Below, one piece after another: positions 34,901 through 47,600 of a DNA stretch of 64,000 bases (positions within the stretch are counted from its first letter, which is position 1; every line of letters begins with the position of its first letter). The stretch is from positions 59,171,901 to 59,235,900 of the forward strand of contig OY754465.1 in assembly GCA_963575645.1 (NCBI GenBank), in the 5' to 3' direction. The notes under the pieces were generated by a model. That model did no database searches. It was not told where the DNA came from and was given only the letters and a program-made list of their open reading frames with translations. This DNA is from Xanthostigma xanthostigma (Eukaryota; Arthropoda; Insecta; Raphidioptera; Raphidiidae). Made by a program: the position numbers and the translations under genes.

Positions 34901-37642
34901 GACATGATTTTTGTTTCTACAGCAAAACTTATCCAAAAGTAACTATTACATATAAAAAAATATGATGAGTAGTTTTAATATAAGGTCCTAAGATTTAAAA
35001 TACCTGCAAAAACGACACGCACTGGGACGAAATAAACTCCGGCCACTGCACCTGTTCGCATCGAATCATCCTGACGAGATGAAGAATCGACGTAGTGCAA
35101 AACGGAGGAGCTCCGGTTAACAGTTCGTACACTATGCATCCTAACGACCACAAATCCGCTGCATGATCGTATGGCTCCTCGGCTATGAGTTCGGGTGCCA
35201 TGTAGAGAGGCGTACCTTTAATCGACGTCAATACATGAGTACCCGTGCTCATACTGCGAGCCAATCCGAAATCGCAAAGTTTAGCTGTGTTCTTAGAATC
35301 GAGAAGAATATTTTGTGGCTTTAAATCCCTGAAATAATTACAATAATATTGAAAAAACTCGGGTCGCAGTGTCAAACTCTACTGTTAGTATATTTTGCTG
35401 AAACAGGCCGAGTGGCTTTATTATGTGAAGTTGAGTTTGTTTTTAGACAAAATAAAAAATTCTTAATTTCAATATTATTATCAATCCAGCATCTACATCA
35501 AATTATATACACCTTTCAGTAAGCAAATTCATATCCGCAAACTAGTATTTTCATAAAATGTATAAGTCCGGTCCTGTCGGGCCGATTATATTAAAATTTT
35601 AGCAGCACACTCTAATCTTTACTAAACGGTTTAATTTAAATTTTGAAACAATTCTGATAATTTCTTCGGTATTTTTGAGTCCAAAAGCTTTTTTCAATCT
35701 CTAAAAACCGTTCTTAAATTGGTCGGATTGGGTCCATTTTAAATAGGCTTAGAGCGGTGATGGGTTCCAATATGTGAACCAAATTTCGTCAAAATCGAAT
35801 AACTCTTTCGAAAGTTATTGCCCGTACACACTAGTGATGTGCCGGATCGTTAAAAATGTATATCCGCGGATACGGATCTGAATACGGATATTTGATTTCA
35901 AGATCCGCGGATACGGACACGGATCTTAACTTTCTTAGAGTACGCGGCGGTAAATATTGCACATCGACCTTTGGAAAGAGACTATCTGTTATGGGAAAAA
36001 GTTATTGACCTCTTTAAGAGTTAACTCTCATAACAGATTGTCTCTTTCCAAAGATTGATGTGCAATATCTCATTACAAAAATAGTTTTTTACTACCTTTG
36101 AGTTATGTACTATTAGTATGGTACTCACTACGATAAATGTTTGCAATATAAAGGTGCCAAATACGATTTAAAAAAAAAAAATAATCTGAATGGAATTTAA
36201 CAGTTTTTCATTATTACCTAATCACCTATATATATAAAATTTCATCTATGAATTGAAAATTAATAAGGTAAAAGATCCGTAAAAGATTCGCCAAAAACTA
36301 ACGGATATGGATCTTTCTTCTCCCTCGGATATCCGAGGATACGGATACGGATATCCGGCACATCACTAGTACACACACATACACATTTTCAAAAATGGTG
36401 CCAAAATGTTCAAGAGGTTATGAAACGTCGAGAAATTTTAATCAAATCCTCAGCTCCCGTCACCCGACTGATGCCAATAGTGTGTGTGCCATATGGAAAA
36501 TAATAAGTATTGTCTGGTGTATTATAAGACCGATTGTGACCTACGGCCGGTAAAAGTTTCGTGCTCCGATCTGTCTCTGCAGGTTATTATACTTGCCTGT
36601 GTAAAACTCGATGAGAATGTAAATAGTATAATGCAGACACCAAGTCCCATACAATTATCCGTACTCTATCCTCCGGTAAATAGCCCTCTTTTCCGAGGAT
36701 TACGTGCAATTCTTTCCGAGCGAATTCTGTTACGACTACAATCTGAAACGTTTGCATATAAACATATCAGCACCAAGCCTTCCTATCCCGAAATATAATT
36801 AGAAAAATAAATTGAATTTAAATTTAAACAAAACAAAAACTATGCTACCCAAAATTCCTGAAAATAAATTTAACTATGACCTAAGAGTGAGTTTAAATAA
36901 ATCAACAATTGATTATTGTCTCCGAACATCTAACAAATTTGTGTAAAAATTTTTTTTATCTTTGTAGTTCGTAAAATATTCCGAAATTGTGTAAATTTTA
37001 CAGATTAGATTGACCATCGATAAGAAAGCCTTTTAATTTTCTTATCTAATTTGGAAGGCTCAGAAAGAGCACTACTATACCATTATTAAATAACACTTAC
37101 TAGCAAAACTAATCAGAAAATAATATATTTCAATCATTTAGAATTGAAATTAATTGTCACCCAAAAGTATGATAATTTTATTACAAAACATTCTTAACTT
37201 TATTAAAACAATCAATCGGTTAAGTGCAGTGTTTGAGCCTAATACAGAATGATCGTTCTAACTTCTATATTAATCTCAAATACTGTGCAAAACTCTGATT
37301 CAATCATTTCAACTATGTTTTAAAAAATAGTAAATTCTAACCTCATTTTCGGTCTCAAATGAATCGAGCATCTGAATTATATTGGGATGATGCAAATGCT
37401 GCTGTATTTCACATTCTCTTCTCAAGCCTTTCAGTTCATCTTGTGAACGCCCTCGCTATTCCAAAAAAAAGAAAGGAATTGGCATAAAAAAGCCTCATAA
37501 ATTAAATAAATTTTTGGTACATAACAATTACCTTTCTAATAACTTTTAAAGCTACTGTTTCCTTGTCAGAATTACGTTTTGCTTTGTATACCCGTCCAAA
37601 AGATCCTTCTCCAACCAAACTAACAATCTGATACTTATCCAT
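28927..37642 (-). CDS. fu: Serine/threonine kinase Fused (STK36 orthologue), 10 exons
   Basis: Exons: 37642-37532, 37455-37342, 36742-36597, 35328-35004, 34170-33977, 32487-31907, 31283-30946, 30311-30023, 29949-29642, 28992-28927. They sum to 2472 nt, 823 aa plus TAA; Drosophila Fused is 805 aa. The kinase spans about residues 4-254: GEGSFGRV glycine loop, VALK with K33, HRD with D125, DFG with D143, and GTPLYMAPE after a Thr-rich activation loop. Residues about 297-490 (exon 6) are Ser/Lys-rich and probably disordered. The rest is the helical C-terminal regulatory region, ending YEQSETD. Fused acts in the cytoplasm downstream of Smoothened in Hedgehog signalling. All exon phases agree. Donors are GT except exon 3, which uses GC. 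Introns 3-9 are full of transposons. Confidence 0.93.
29333..29603. mobile_element. hAT-type MITE in fu intron 9, 271 bp
   Basis: Perfect 13-bp TIRs CAGCCCCGGATCT and AGATCCGGGGCTG, with perfect 8-bp target duplication CGTAACAC (29325-29332 and 29604-29611). Confidence 0.9.
30639..30945. mobile_element. Repeat in fu intron 7, abutting the exon 7 donor
   Basis: The right part (cagtcagtcgctcac...ctcgtttaaatactaccc, about 30776-30947) and left part (ttagaaaacgcagttctatt) both match the interior of the 47140-48395 element. An internal stretch is locally duplicated (the gtcacgcgcagtcagtcgct block occurs twice). The shared homology reaches the exon 7 boundary, so the donor gtagta may belong to the repeat. 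Confidence 0.65.
31382..31784. mobile_element. TIR element in fu intron 6, family copy 1
   Basis: Ends taaaggttgctacacacgaa and ...cctcatgtgcagcggcttta are inverted copies over about 35 bp (core ctggttttgccgctaga). Other copies lie at 45946-46371 and 54487-55488. Possibly PIF/Harbinger-like (TAA/TTA at the edges), but the target duplication is ambiguous. Confidence 0.7.
31790..31890. repeat. Short cctaaccttacta minisatellite
   Basis: About four imperfect copies of cctaaccttacta lie just inside fu intron 6, next to the exon 6 donor. Confidence 0.55.
32735..33042. repeat. Foldback element in fu intron 5, hammerhead-like cores
   Basis: Arms of about 130 bp. The right arm carries CTGAAGA (32946-32952), a GGTCC/GGATC stem with loop aaatcc, then GAAAC (32970-32974). 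The left arm is its inverse. One arm recurs alone at 62757-62815, and outer blocks recur at 8905-9225. Confidence 0.65.
33420..33961 (-). mobile_element. Hairpin element with tRNA-Leu-like module, copy 1
   Basis: The ends carry acacgctttatat and aatataaagcgtgt in inverse orientation. A long palindrome centres on 33513-33537, between gcgtggggcgc and gcgccccacgc. On the minus strand, 33757-33847 resembles tRNA-Leu: an A-box-like tagccgtgcgg, a long variable region, and a near B box ggttctaatcc. It sits in fu intron 5, ending about 15 nt from the exon 5 donor. The palindrome arms here lack the caataat...attattg segment present in copies 2 and 3. Confidence 0.7.
34325..34905. repeat. Dispersed repeat in fu intron 4, copy 2
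   Basis: Matches 24535-24960. The gccgtcagatggca block is present in additional tandem copies here. Confidence 0.8.
35832..36368. mobile_element. hAT-type MITE in fu intron 3, 537 bp
   Basis: Termini TAGTGATGTGCCGGAT and ATCCGGCACATCACTA, with perfect 8-bp target duplication GTACACAC (35824-35831 and 36369-36376). The ends carry repeated ggatacggatac subterminal motifs. The centre holds an inverted repeat (gaaagagactatctgttatg and its inverse). A sister copy is at 54667-55207. Confidence 0.9.
36597..36742 (-). CDS. fu: fu exon 3, followed by a GC-AG intron
   Basis: It encodes the kinase segment from [12 protein letters not shown] to [14 protein letters not shown], joining phase 0 to FETENE and phase 2 to DLKPQN. 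The donor reads CACAG|GCAAGT, a non-canonical GC donor with an otherwise ideal consensus. No in-frame GT alternative preserves HRD. Confidence 0.88.
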
Positions 37643-38553
37643 GCTTATTTATTTTGTTTTTATTTAATAAATCAAATTACTTTTCTACATTTTGACAAGA
37701 CTATCTGTCATAAACAACATTAGCATACAACTAAGGACTAAGGAGGTTAAAATTGCATGTCAACAGCAGTTTTGCTGGAAAAATTACAACCTAAGAAAAA
37801 TTAATTAAATTAAAATTCAAATTGGAAGACGTTAATCGTTAATTTTTTTATTAATTTTTGTAAGACGTTTGTGGTGACCGGTTAATAATAGTTAAGTAAT
37901 AAAAAATGTGATAATAGCATTAAAATAATAGGAAAAGTTGTGTAATAAAGCTAAACATTTTGAAATTAATTCAGTCTGATGTCTCTAATGTGGACATTAG
38001 TTTCATTGTTATATGTTGAAGGTGTGTATCTGAAACTGTTGTTCGAATCGTGTATTAGCTTGTGTACAATGGACAATTTTATTTTTTCATTTCAAAGTAT
38101 ATCAAAATAATTATAACTAAAAACGTGTGTGTTGAAAACAATATTACAAAACAGTGTATAGTGCAGCAATGCCAAGTACCTACATTCAGGATTATAAACC
38201 AGACTCCATTCCGAGGAAAATCTGTCCGGTATATCAAGGTATGCAAAATAATTAATTTTTACTATTAATTAGCTGTAAGATAAAATCGAGAACAAAATGG
38301 CGGCAACTTATATTTGTTTACGTCCTTTGTTGCACCCATTTTATATACATGGTTGCACCATTCTCACAATATTTAATACAATATTATAATAATATGAAGA
38401 AATTTAATTAAAATTAAAGAAATGTTTATAAAAATCAGTCTTTTTATTATACAAAAAGAAAATAACATAAACTTTGCGTTATATTTTCACATAAGTAAAT
38501 CTTTGTGAATTGATATCATTAAAACACAATACACCTCAATTTGACAGAGTAAA
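37643..38553. other. Spacer between the PDZ gene and fu
   Basis: About 0.9 kb separates the PDZ-gene polyadenylation signal from the fu ATG and must hold the fu promoter. No obvious TATA box near the start and no repeat family recognised. Confidence 0.5.
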
Positions 38554-38559
38554 TTTATT
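38554..38559 (-). terminator. PDZ-gene polyadenylation signal
   Basis: AATAAA on the minus strand, about 45 nt beyond the TAG stop at 38604-38602. Confidence 0.55.
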
Positions 38560-38601
38560 TTAACAAAATTACAATATTTCAATAATAATAGTGACGATTG
38601 C

Positions 38602-41600
38602 CTAATTATGAAAATGTCTATCGTGATTGTTTTTGTATGACGTCGATGACGAAATTGGCCAACGGACCGACGTCTGATAATTGTCCGTCCTGTATTTTGA
38701 TTGCATCTGGTCCACTCGAACCAACAATTCCTGATCGGGAGGCTTTCCAGACGGTCTTTCAATTTTTAGTGTTATGACCGGAACTTGGGGTGCTTCTCCT
38801 TTATGATTCCTTTTCATAGGCTTCCGAACATCTTGACTGCTGTCGCACGTTGAAACTGTCGACAGCTGGGGCGAAGTCTGAACGGACTGTAAACTTTGAG
38901 CTCTGTGCAAAGACAACCGTATCGGCTTCTTCGGAGGTTTCGGCCTCTGCTTCGAGTCCTCGTTTAAACAGCACGTCGTGAATTTCTTATCGTTCGGAAT
39001 CGGTTCGCTCGTATAGTCGATGGATTTCAAATACGATTTTGTCGTTACTCTGCCGTGCGAATGACTGTGCGCGCATGCGCTTGATTCGCTATCAAAATCC
39101 AGAGACTTGACGCTTCTCGCGTCTGTTAAACGGGTTGAATCTGATCCGTTGTACAATTCGTCTACGCTACGCGAATCACACAAATTCGTAGCTATATCTT
39201 TCGACTCCTTTTCGATTACAGTCAACGATTTCTTTCTCGAATGTTTATCGTTTTTGTAATGTTTCTTTTGGGCGTGGTTTCCGTAGTGCATTTGTCGAAT
39301 ATGTTCGATGGCCGAAGAGCTTTCGGAATTGTAGTCCAAATGCTTGGCCGTATGAGTATAAAGACGAGTGTAGCGAGGCTTAATGTTACGATGATAAGAA
39401 TCGTTGGCAGTAGGAATGTGAGTGTTCGATACGTTGTGTTGCGCCGATCGCGGACGGAACGTCCGTAGCATGTCTCTACTGTCAGCTTCCATGCCCGGTA
39501 GATTGGCGACCAGAGCCGTTACTTGTGGACCTTTTTGAAATACCTACAACAAAGAAATTGTTGGCGCTTTAATACTTATATTAGCAACTCGTTCCAAGAT
39601 GTTTATCGGTGATTAAATCAAATACTAATAATTTTAACGTCCGTTTCTCAACTTTATGTCATAATAGAGTATAGACGCCATTCGCACCATTAGATACTAT
39701 TTTCCACCTAAAGATAGGCAAATTTTGAGCACAGGAGTTTGACAGGTAATCGGCCTTAGCCTTGAATAAGAAACCATCTTGATATTTATCTGGATTTATT
39801 GATGGAAACCATGGAAAACCTTAACAAGATGGCCGGTACAGGAATTACCGTTTAGGCGAGACGGCGAGGAGTTTTGGGTGTATTTTTCGGGCACAGGCGA
39901 GATTATTGTTGGAATCGGTTCGGTTTAGGGTATAGTTCAACCCCCTAAGTTTGCTTAGAAATTATTGGTGTGCTTGATTTTATCAATTAGTGACGAAAAT
40001 AGTGTTTTTTTCTCTATTTCCTTTAATATCTCCGTTCCTCTTGACTTTTAGTATAGCATATGCATTGAGAAAGTTGTGCCTTATGAAATTTCCTAAAAAA
40101 TGAGCACTGACAGAGGTCACTAAGTGCAATTGTTAACTTGCAAATAAACCCGAAAGTTAAAAAAACACGTTTTTTTCACTATTTTTTTTACTAAAAAATG
40201 ACCGCAAATAGATGGCTGAAAATTCTCAAAAATGATGTCTATGTTGACCCAAACATGCATGAATAATTTTAGCGTCATCGGTCAATTACTTCTCGAGTAA
40301 TTACGATCACTTTTTTTTGTTTCCTTAATTGCAAATTGCGCCATTTTTTTCACAAACGGGTTTCGCTGGTCGGACCAATCCACAAAAATCACAAATCCAT
40401 TCAACTTTAGTATCCCGTTGGAATTTTTAGAAAAAATTTATTCTAACCGATTTTATAACGATTTTTTTAGCGATACCAATTTTAGACAAACGTATAAAAC
40501 CATATAACTTTTCCAATATTCAATCGTTATAAAATCGGTTAGAATTATTTTTTTCCAAAAATTCCTCCTCGTCGTCTAGCCTAGTTTGTCGGCGAGAGGC
40601 AACAGGAAAAGTCCCAGCCACACCTGCCCCGGCGGGATTCGAACCCGGCATCTCCCGAATACGAGTCTAATGGTCTCCAAACTCGGTTTATCGGTGATTA
40701 AATTAAAATTTGTCCACAAACTTGCGCGAATCAAAATAATTTTACAATTAATTTCAGTACTAATGTCGACATTAGTATTACCTGAACATCCGATTCCCGA
40801 TTAGGCGAAGTCGGCGACGGCATTATACTAATATTAGTGATGTTCTGGTTACTTTTCACGGTTGACGTAATCGCCGACGAATGTTGCGTAATTTTATGTT
40901 CGTTCTCGTTGATAGACGTTTGTCTTTGAAGCAATTCGGAAACTTGTTCCTCGAGATACGATATCCTATGAGTCAATCGTATATTGTCGCCGCGCAGTTC
41001 CTCTTTCGTCCGTTGAGCTTCCTCGGCCCTCTCCTTGACGAGGTTCAGTTCAGAGCGAAGGTTTGACACTTCTGTCGACGAGTAAGAACTGGACGGCGAC
41101 ATTCCGATTTTATAATCGGAAGGTAGACTCTGGTGGTAGCGGAGCAGAGCCACTTGAGCCGGATCGGGAGCCACCGCCAACAACCGCATCATATCGTCTT
41201 TGGTTTTGTTTAAAACAAATTTACCATTGACTTCGACAATTCTGTTGAACAAAACAAGTAGCAATATTTGAGTAAATATGAACCATGGATATATATATAT
41301 ATATATATTAATAGATAGCGGATGCCTATCCTGGAGCATTGTGCGGAATGGTTCGAATTAGAAGGCATACGGAAGCCATTTTGTACGTGGAAAACGCCGT
41401 AAAAAGCGCGCGGGATTCAAAAATATTAAATATTCTATAATATGATGTTAATGGAAAAACAATAAAAGTCGCACTAAACAGTGATATTTCGCTCCAAAAC
41501 CTATTTTTATATTGAAACGTTTCAAAAATTACAAAACTGAGCATAAATATAATATAAAAGCTTAGAACATTTTACATTGTCAGAGTGGCATCAATGCTTG

Positions 41601-44600
41601 TCAACCTTGATGCCAAATTGACAATGTAAATTAATGTTCTAAGCTTTCACATTATATTTATGCTCAATTTTGTAATTTTTGAAACGTTTCAGTATAAAAA
41701 AAGGTTTTGGAGCGAAATATCACTGTTTACTGTGAGTTTTGTCGTTTTTCTTAATAAAATCATATTATAAAGTAATTAATATTTTTGAATCTCGCGCGCT
41801 TTTTACGGCGTTTTCCACGTACAAAATGGCTTCCATATGGCTTCTAATTGGAACCATTCCGCACAATGCTCAAGGATAGGCATCCGCTATCTATTAATAT
41901 ATACCTATATCTATGGTTCAAACTTAAAAAAATTGGTTGTCTGTAAAAGTCGGTTTACGGACGATAGTTTTACGTGATAACGTCATAAAGAAACATTGAA
42001 ATGCCTACAAGCCGACGCTTGGGCCGATCGTGCCTCTCTATCGCTTATACCGCGCTTTTGCTTGCACGCTCAGGCTCAGGCGGAACGTGACACTTTTTCG
42101 TGCGTGCAGCCGGTGTTTCATCAATTTATAAGACGTTATCACATCAAAAATTTAATGAATTACAATTGAATTTCGACCACTAGGTGGCCGTTAGTTTTTA
42201 TAAAAACGATTATTTGTTATCATACCTGTCGCCTTTACAGAGTCCGATATTGCCGAGCGTCCATTCCACAAATAGACCTGATTGGTTGTCCCGCTGTTCA
42301 ACTCCAAAACGTGGATTTTTTACGTCGAATGTAATTTCTAAAGAATGCAAGCTCACGTGCTTTGCATCTTTACTGCAACTGCAAACGCGAAAATTAATTA
42401 TTATTAACGGCAAACGTTGAGCTAGGCTTTATAGAGTAACTAGAAAAACACGTTATGGAAATATTTTATTATATTACTGACCAGAAGTACAGTTGAACGG
42501 ATGTCAATAACATAGTTCAATCGTCTCGAGTTATAAAAAAAATGTATTCGAGTATTTAATACTTAAATGGGTTCACAATTTTAATTAATGATATTCAACC
42601 AATATTATAATAATCTTAAAAATAATAGAAATGCAATTTTATATTGAACCATATGCACTAATTTATTGACTATCTTTGTTTAAAGGATATGTTTCAATCT
42701 CTCTGCGAACTGTAAAAGAACCGTACAGTCATGCGCAGTAGTTAAAACGTGTTCCAAAACCGATACAGTTAAGTTTTAGCTATTGCGCATGACTGTGACG
42801 GTTCTGTTACCGTTCGCAAAAAGGTTGAAATCCACTCTTTTGTGTTATCGTATTGCTAAATGAGACAATAAAAGATTGTGAGTCTTGTCTGTGGACATGT
42901 TAGCGATAATATATTAATCTGTAATTAGTGAGCTAAACTATAGTTCCAGATTAAACCCCTGTAATGTGCAAAATATGCCTATAATTATTCGTTTAGTTAA
43001 CTTACCTGAATAGTGTTACCAACGGTCTTTGAGACTGTGAGTTATCCTCTAGACAGAGCTGTAATGATCTGGCCTCCTCGAGCAAACTGAGCGCGTCCAA
43101 TTCTTCCCGACCGAGTTGATATTCTAATTCAGCTTGCTGAATTCGAACGTCGATATTGCTATTAATTCATAATAGATAGATTTCAAAATTTATCTTCCTC
43201 ACGCGAATAGAAATTCCCATGATATAAACGGAAATACGATTGTTGACTTATTTCATAATTTTACTTACTCTGTAATATCGAGTCTATCGAGCGCCATTTT
43301 CAAGTTTTTAATAGTCTGTCGTTTGTTATCCATGTCGTGCTTAATTTTGGCGAGTCGCTCTTCGACTTGCCTCTTCTCCTGAATGCTTAGCGTTCGACTT
43401 CCACCGACCGTATTTCGTCGAAGTCCGCCTGCAGGAGTGGCCGATCGACTTCCTCCCCCCGATGAAAAGTTCAACTGACCTTTAAGGCTGAACATAATTG
43501 GAATTAAGTTTAATAATAACCATAAACAGTCTGGGTACCAAACGGCACGCTATCAAGTTCCTAGATATACGGCATTTATTCCAAGTTTGAACAAAATCGA
43601 TCCATCCGTACCCGAGCGTAGTCGCTATGGGCGGACAAAAATAGGGTTATTGACAACATTTCAAAAAGTATTTAAAATTAAAGAATAAAGGTATATGTAC
43701 CCGTAAAAAATATTTTTTCTCATAAATATAACAGATTTGACTCATTATTAGTTGTTTTTTATTTTGACTTTAAATTCTGCGCCAAAACGTCAATTGACCT
43801 TGACAGCCATGTTTACTGATTGCCTACGTCACAGTAGGCAATCAGTAAACACTAAGCAAGCGGGTACAACGTGACATATAGCATTATAACCAACAAAGTG
43901 TTGCATTTAATATGATTGACAGAGTACAATGAATACACCAGAGAACATACACTGAACAGAGATAACGAATGCACATGGCAGTCAGTGGCACACAGCTACC
44001 GGCCATGTTGACTGATTAATGACGTCACGCGCTGTGATAGGTGTTTGAAATCACGTGACACATAGGTTAAAAATCGTGATTTTATTTATTTATTTTAATA
44101 TATTTAAACGCACTTATTTAATAAAAATAATAATTCTAAATGATATTTTAGACCATAAACTTTCATTATAACACAGTTTTATATTTAATTTTAATCACTG
44201 TCAATAACCCTATTATGAAAACATGTTCTTCCGTTTACGCAACATACAAAATACTTTTTTGAAAACCCCCTGAGTAAAATACAAACAGAAATTCCGTTAT
44301 TATTTTAAATATAAGTTTTTTTTTAAATTATTTTTGTTACATCACCATCATAATATTTTTACACACCTGAGCTGCTTTTCATGCGTGTATAGCGGTCGTG
44401 AAATGACTCATTTAGCACTGGTGCGTAAAGTAAAACAAACATAAATTCATAAACCACCCAAGTCTACCATTAGAAGTATACGAAAAACAACAGCAAGCGC
44501 GAATAGAAATTTTCATAAACAACCTAATACAATTGAAAGCCCAAAAATGTTGACAATATCTCGTACTCGTGTGACGCTCGTTTCAACATAATGTCACCTG

Positions 44601-47600
44601 CCGATAATATAGATCACTGGATCCTAGATACTACATAAACTACGATTTATGGGAATTGTACCTTTGTATAATGTTTTCTTTATCCCTCAACGCATGTCGT
44701 AAATTTTCGATCTCTCTCACAACGACGTCTTTATTGCTGGGCGTATTGCGTATTACAGAGGCACTCGTAATGACTCCTAAACTTTTCTTGCGTCTGGGAG
44801 TCGTTGACAGCGATACTTCGATGTTTGCCATCTAACATAAAAACGAATAATTTATTCTAACTAAACATTTTATTAACTTCTTCTGAAAATAATAGGTAAT
44901 ACAATTGATGCCGGCAGATTTAATTTCAAGGGGGTGTAAAATGACAATCTTGAAACCATGCCGTTGCAAGTGATTTTTTTTGTTTCAACTTCAAATATTC
45001 CAAATAATACCGTTTATTTATTTAAAGATACTTAATATCAACCAAATCTTTTTCCTCTCTTCTTCGTCTCTTTGTCAAGATTGTCAAGGGAGTGCAATCG
45101 CAATTGAATTTGAATTTATTAACTTACTTTTACATATTATTATTTTTACAAATGTCATTATATGTAAGTTTTCCTACCCAACTTGGCAGAGCCAGTTCCA
45201 GGGTAGGAAACAAAACATTTTACAATTTGATATTTGTAGTGTGGGTACTTATAATATTTTCAAAATACGAATAAAATAAAAAAAATGGAAAGAAAATAAA
45301 TGAAATGAATTAATAATGACTTACGAGGTTTTAGTAAATTCAGAGTGATTGAGGATGCTGTAAACAATTTTTGAGTTGTTTTCATGTAACAACCAGCCAA
45401 ATATTTTTTTATTAAATGTTTATAGGCGCTTTATTTTTTTGAATTTAACAGGTATGCTGTTGTATAGCTCTGGAGCAAGGAATACCGCATGGTTTTGGCT
45501 AAAAGTCTTCGACATTTTTGGCACTTGTATGGGATTTTGGGACATCATTCTTGTTTGGTAATTATGATGATATGGGATACGGTTTTCTGACTTTTTATGG
45601 AACAGGGATAGAGCAGCTTTAGCAAATAGTTGAGTAATATTCAATACTCGAAATTCGCTAAAGAGTTCTAAGGAAGGGTAACGACGAGGTTTTTTATGGA
45701 TTATCCGGAGAAGGAGTTTTTGACGCTCAAAGCGCACATGTTTACCAGCTAAAGCACCAGTTTCCTAAGATAGCCGTACCGTAATTTAGCGGCCGTAATA
45801 TGACGGTGAATGCGACATAATAAAAAACGTGTGCCTAGAAGCAAATGGATGTGGTTTACTCGCTAGCAGCGATACCACCGTAACGTAAACAGAACATCGA
45901 TTTACTTCTGTGCACACGTTTTTCTGTGATGTCATTCGCCGCTTATTTAGGTCGCTGCACACGAGGCAGGTTTTGCCGTTAGATTCCTTGTTAGATTTGG
46001 CCGCTAGGTTTCAAGTGCGCTGTAGCGCTGGGTTTCGCGATGGCTTTTATGTGTTCGCTACACACGATGCTTTGTAGATGGGTTTGATGCGCGCGCAGTG
46101 ACACTTCGAATGTTAACAAAAGCGAACGTTTATTATCTCTGAACAGAACACACGTTATGACGTCACGTTTGTTTTGGACGTTAGCCCATGTCGCCTACGT
46201 GACAAGATACTGTTTTCTGATTGGCTTTTGCTCAAAAACAAGCGGACAAACAAGCGCGAAAAATAGCTCCGGTTCTAATTTTGAAATCCATCTTGTGACC
46301 ACGCACGCGAGCCCGCAGTGTTCCAGCAGCGAATCTAGCGGCAAAACCAGCCTCATGTACAGCGGCCTTTAGAAGCCAGGATTGAAGCAAAGTACGTTGA
46401 GATCTCGCGTAGTTTGTAGTAGCGAGACGTGGTTTTATAGATTTCTTACTACCTAGTACCTATTAAGAATCGTGTTCTTATGCTCTGTACACATTTTTGG
46501 TTGTTTACAAAAATGTCGACATTCGATAAAAAAAACTATTTCAATTTGTTTTTCAAAAATTTGAAAAACTATGCTCACCTTCGCTTCTAGCGTTTCGAGC
46601 TGAGCCATTCTTGGCTCAATAATTGGTCCAGATGATTGTAAAACAGTCTGAAAATGAATCAAATCAAATCAAATGAATCAATTAACAACAGTTAGGTAAT
46701 ATTATCGCCAACAAGCACATTTTTAATATCTACATTAAATTACGCTACTTTTATTTTTAAAGAATAAGCGTTTGTTGTGTCTGTATTTTTATAACTAAAA
46801 TCATTTTGTTCAATAAATCGTGGTTCGTAAAAAATGCTTCAAAATTGAACAAAAAAAAAAAAAAAAATACATCATAACATATTATGGAATTCGTGTTTCA
46901 ATAAACCCTTGAATTTTTTTTTTTCATTTCTCAACTAACCCCCTGAATCACAATTCAACATTTTATATTTCACGTCTGTATTTGGGCTACCATACCTCGC
47001 CAAATTTTACGTCAAATACTTTTAGAGAAAATCGCCAGACGGACACCGAAGTAAATCCATAAGTGTTTCGTTTTACAAGGAACACTACAAACGGTCAATT
47101 TCGTTACAAACGTGCAATTTTCGTAGAAAATAACCCCCGCACAAACCTTATGGGATTTGGTTTTCGGTTAAATTGATCGAAAATGGTTTTATTTTATATA
47201 GTTGAAAGGTCACTAAGAAAAAGTGTCCATATGGACGCGTAGCCTAAAAACCAATAGATTTTTAGCTACAGATATGTTTAGCGAGATTTTAGATATAGGG
47301 ATATCCACTGAATTCACAAACATGTTCCATGATCAACTCTTGTGCTTTTTTTTAGAAATAGAAAAATAGTCGAAAACTAGGTAATGTTGGAAGGTGTCAC
47401 TCTGTATAAAATAATAATGTCATATTCGGATTCAGCGCACTCGTAACATATTTCGAGAGCTTATGATTTTTTAAGATTGTGAATTCAATGGATACCCCTA
47501 TATTTAAAATAGGGGAATTATAAAACGGTCGAATAAAAAAAAATTTGGTGACTGATGATGAGATACTGTTTTAATAACTTAAGATATTAAAATAATAGTT

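Noticed and set aside
39241-39468. Plus-strand frame opposite the PDZ-gene last exon
   Set aside because: Antisense shadow of a phase-consistent coding exon.
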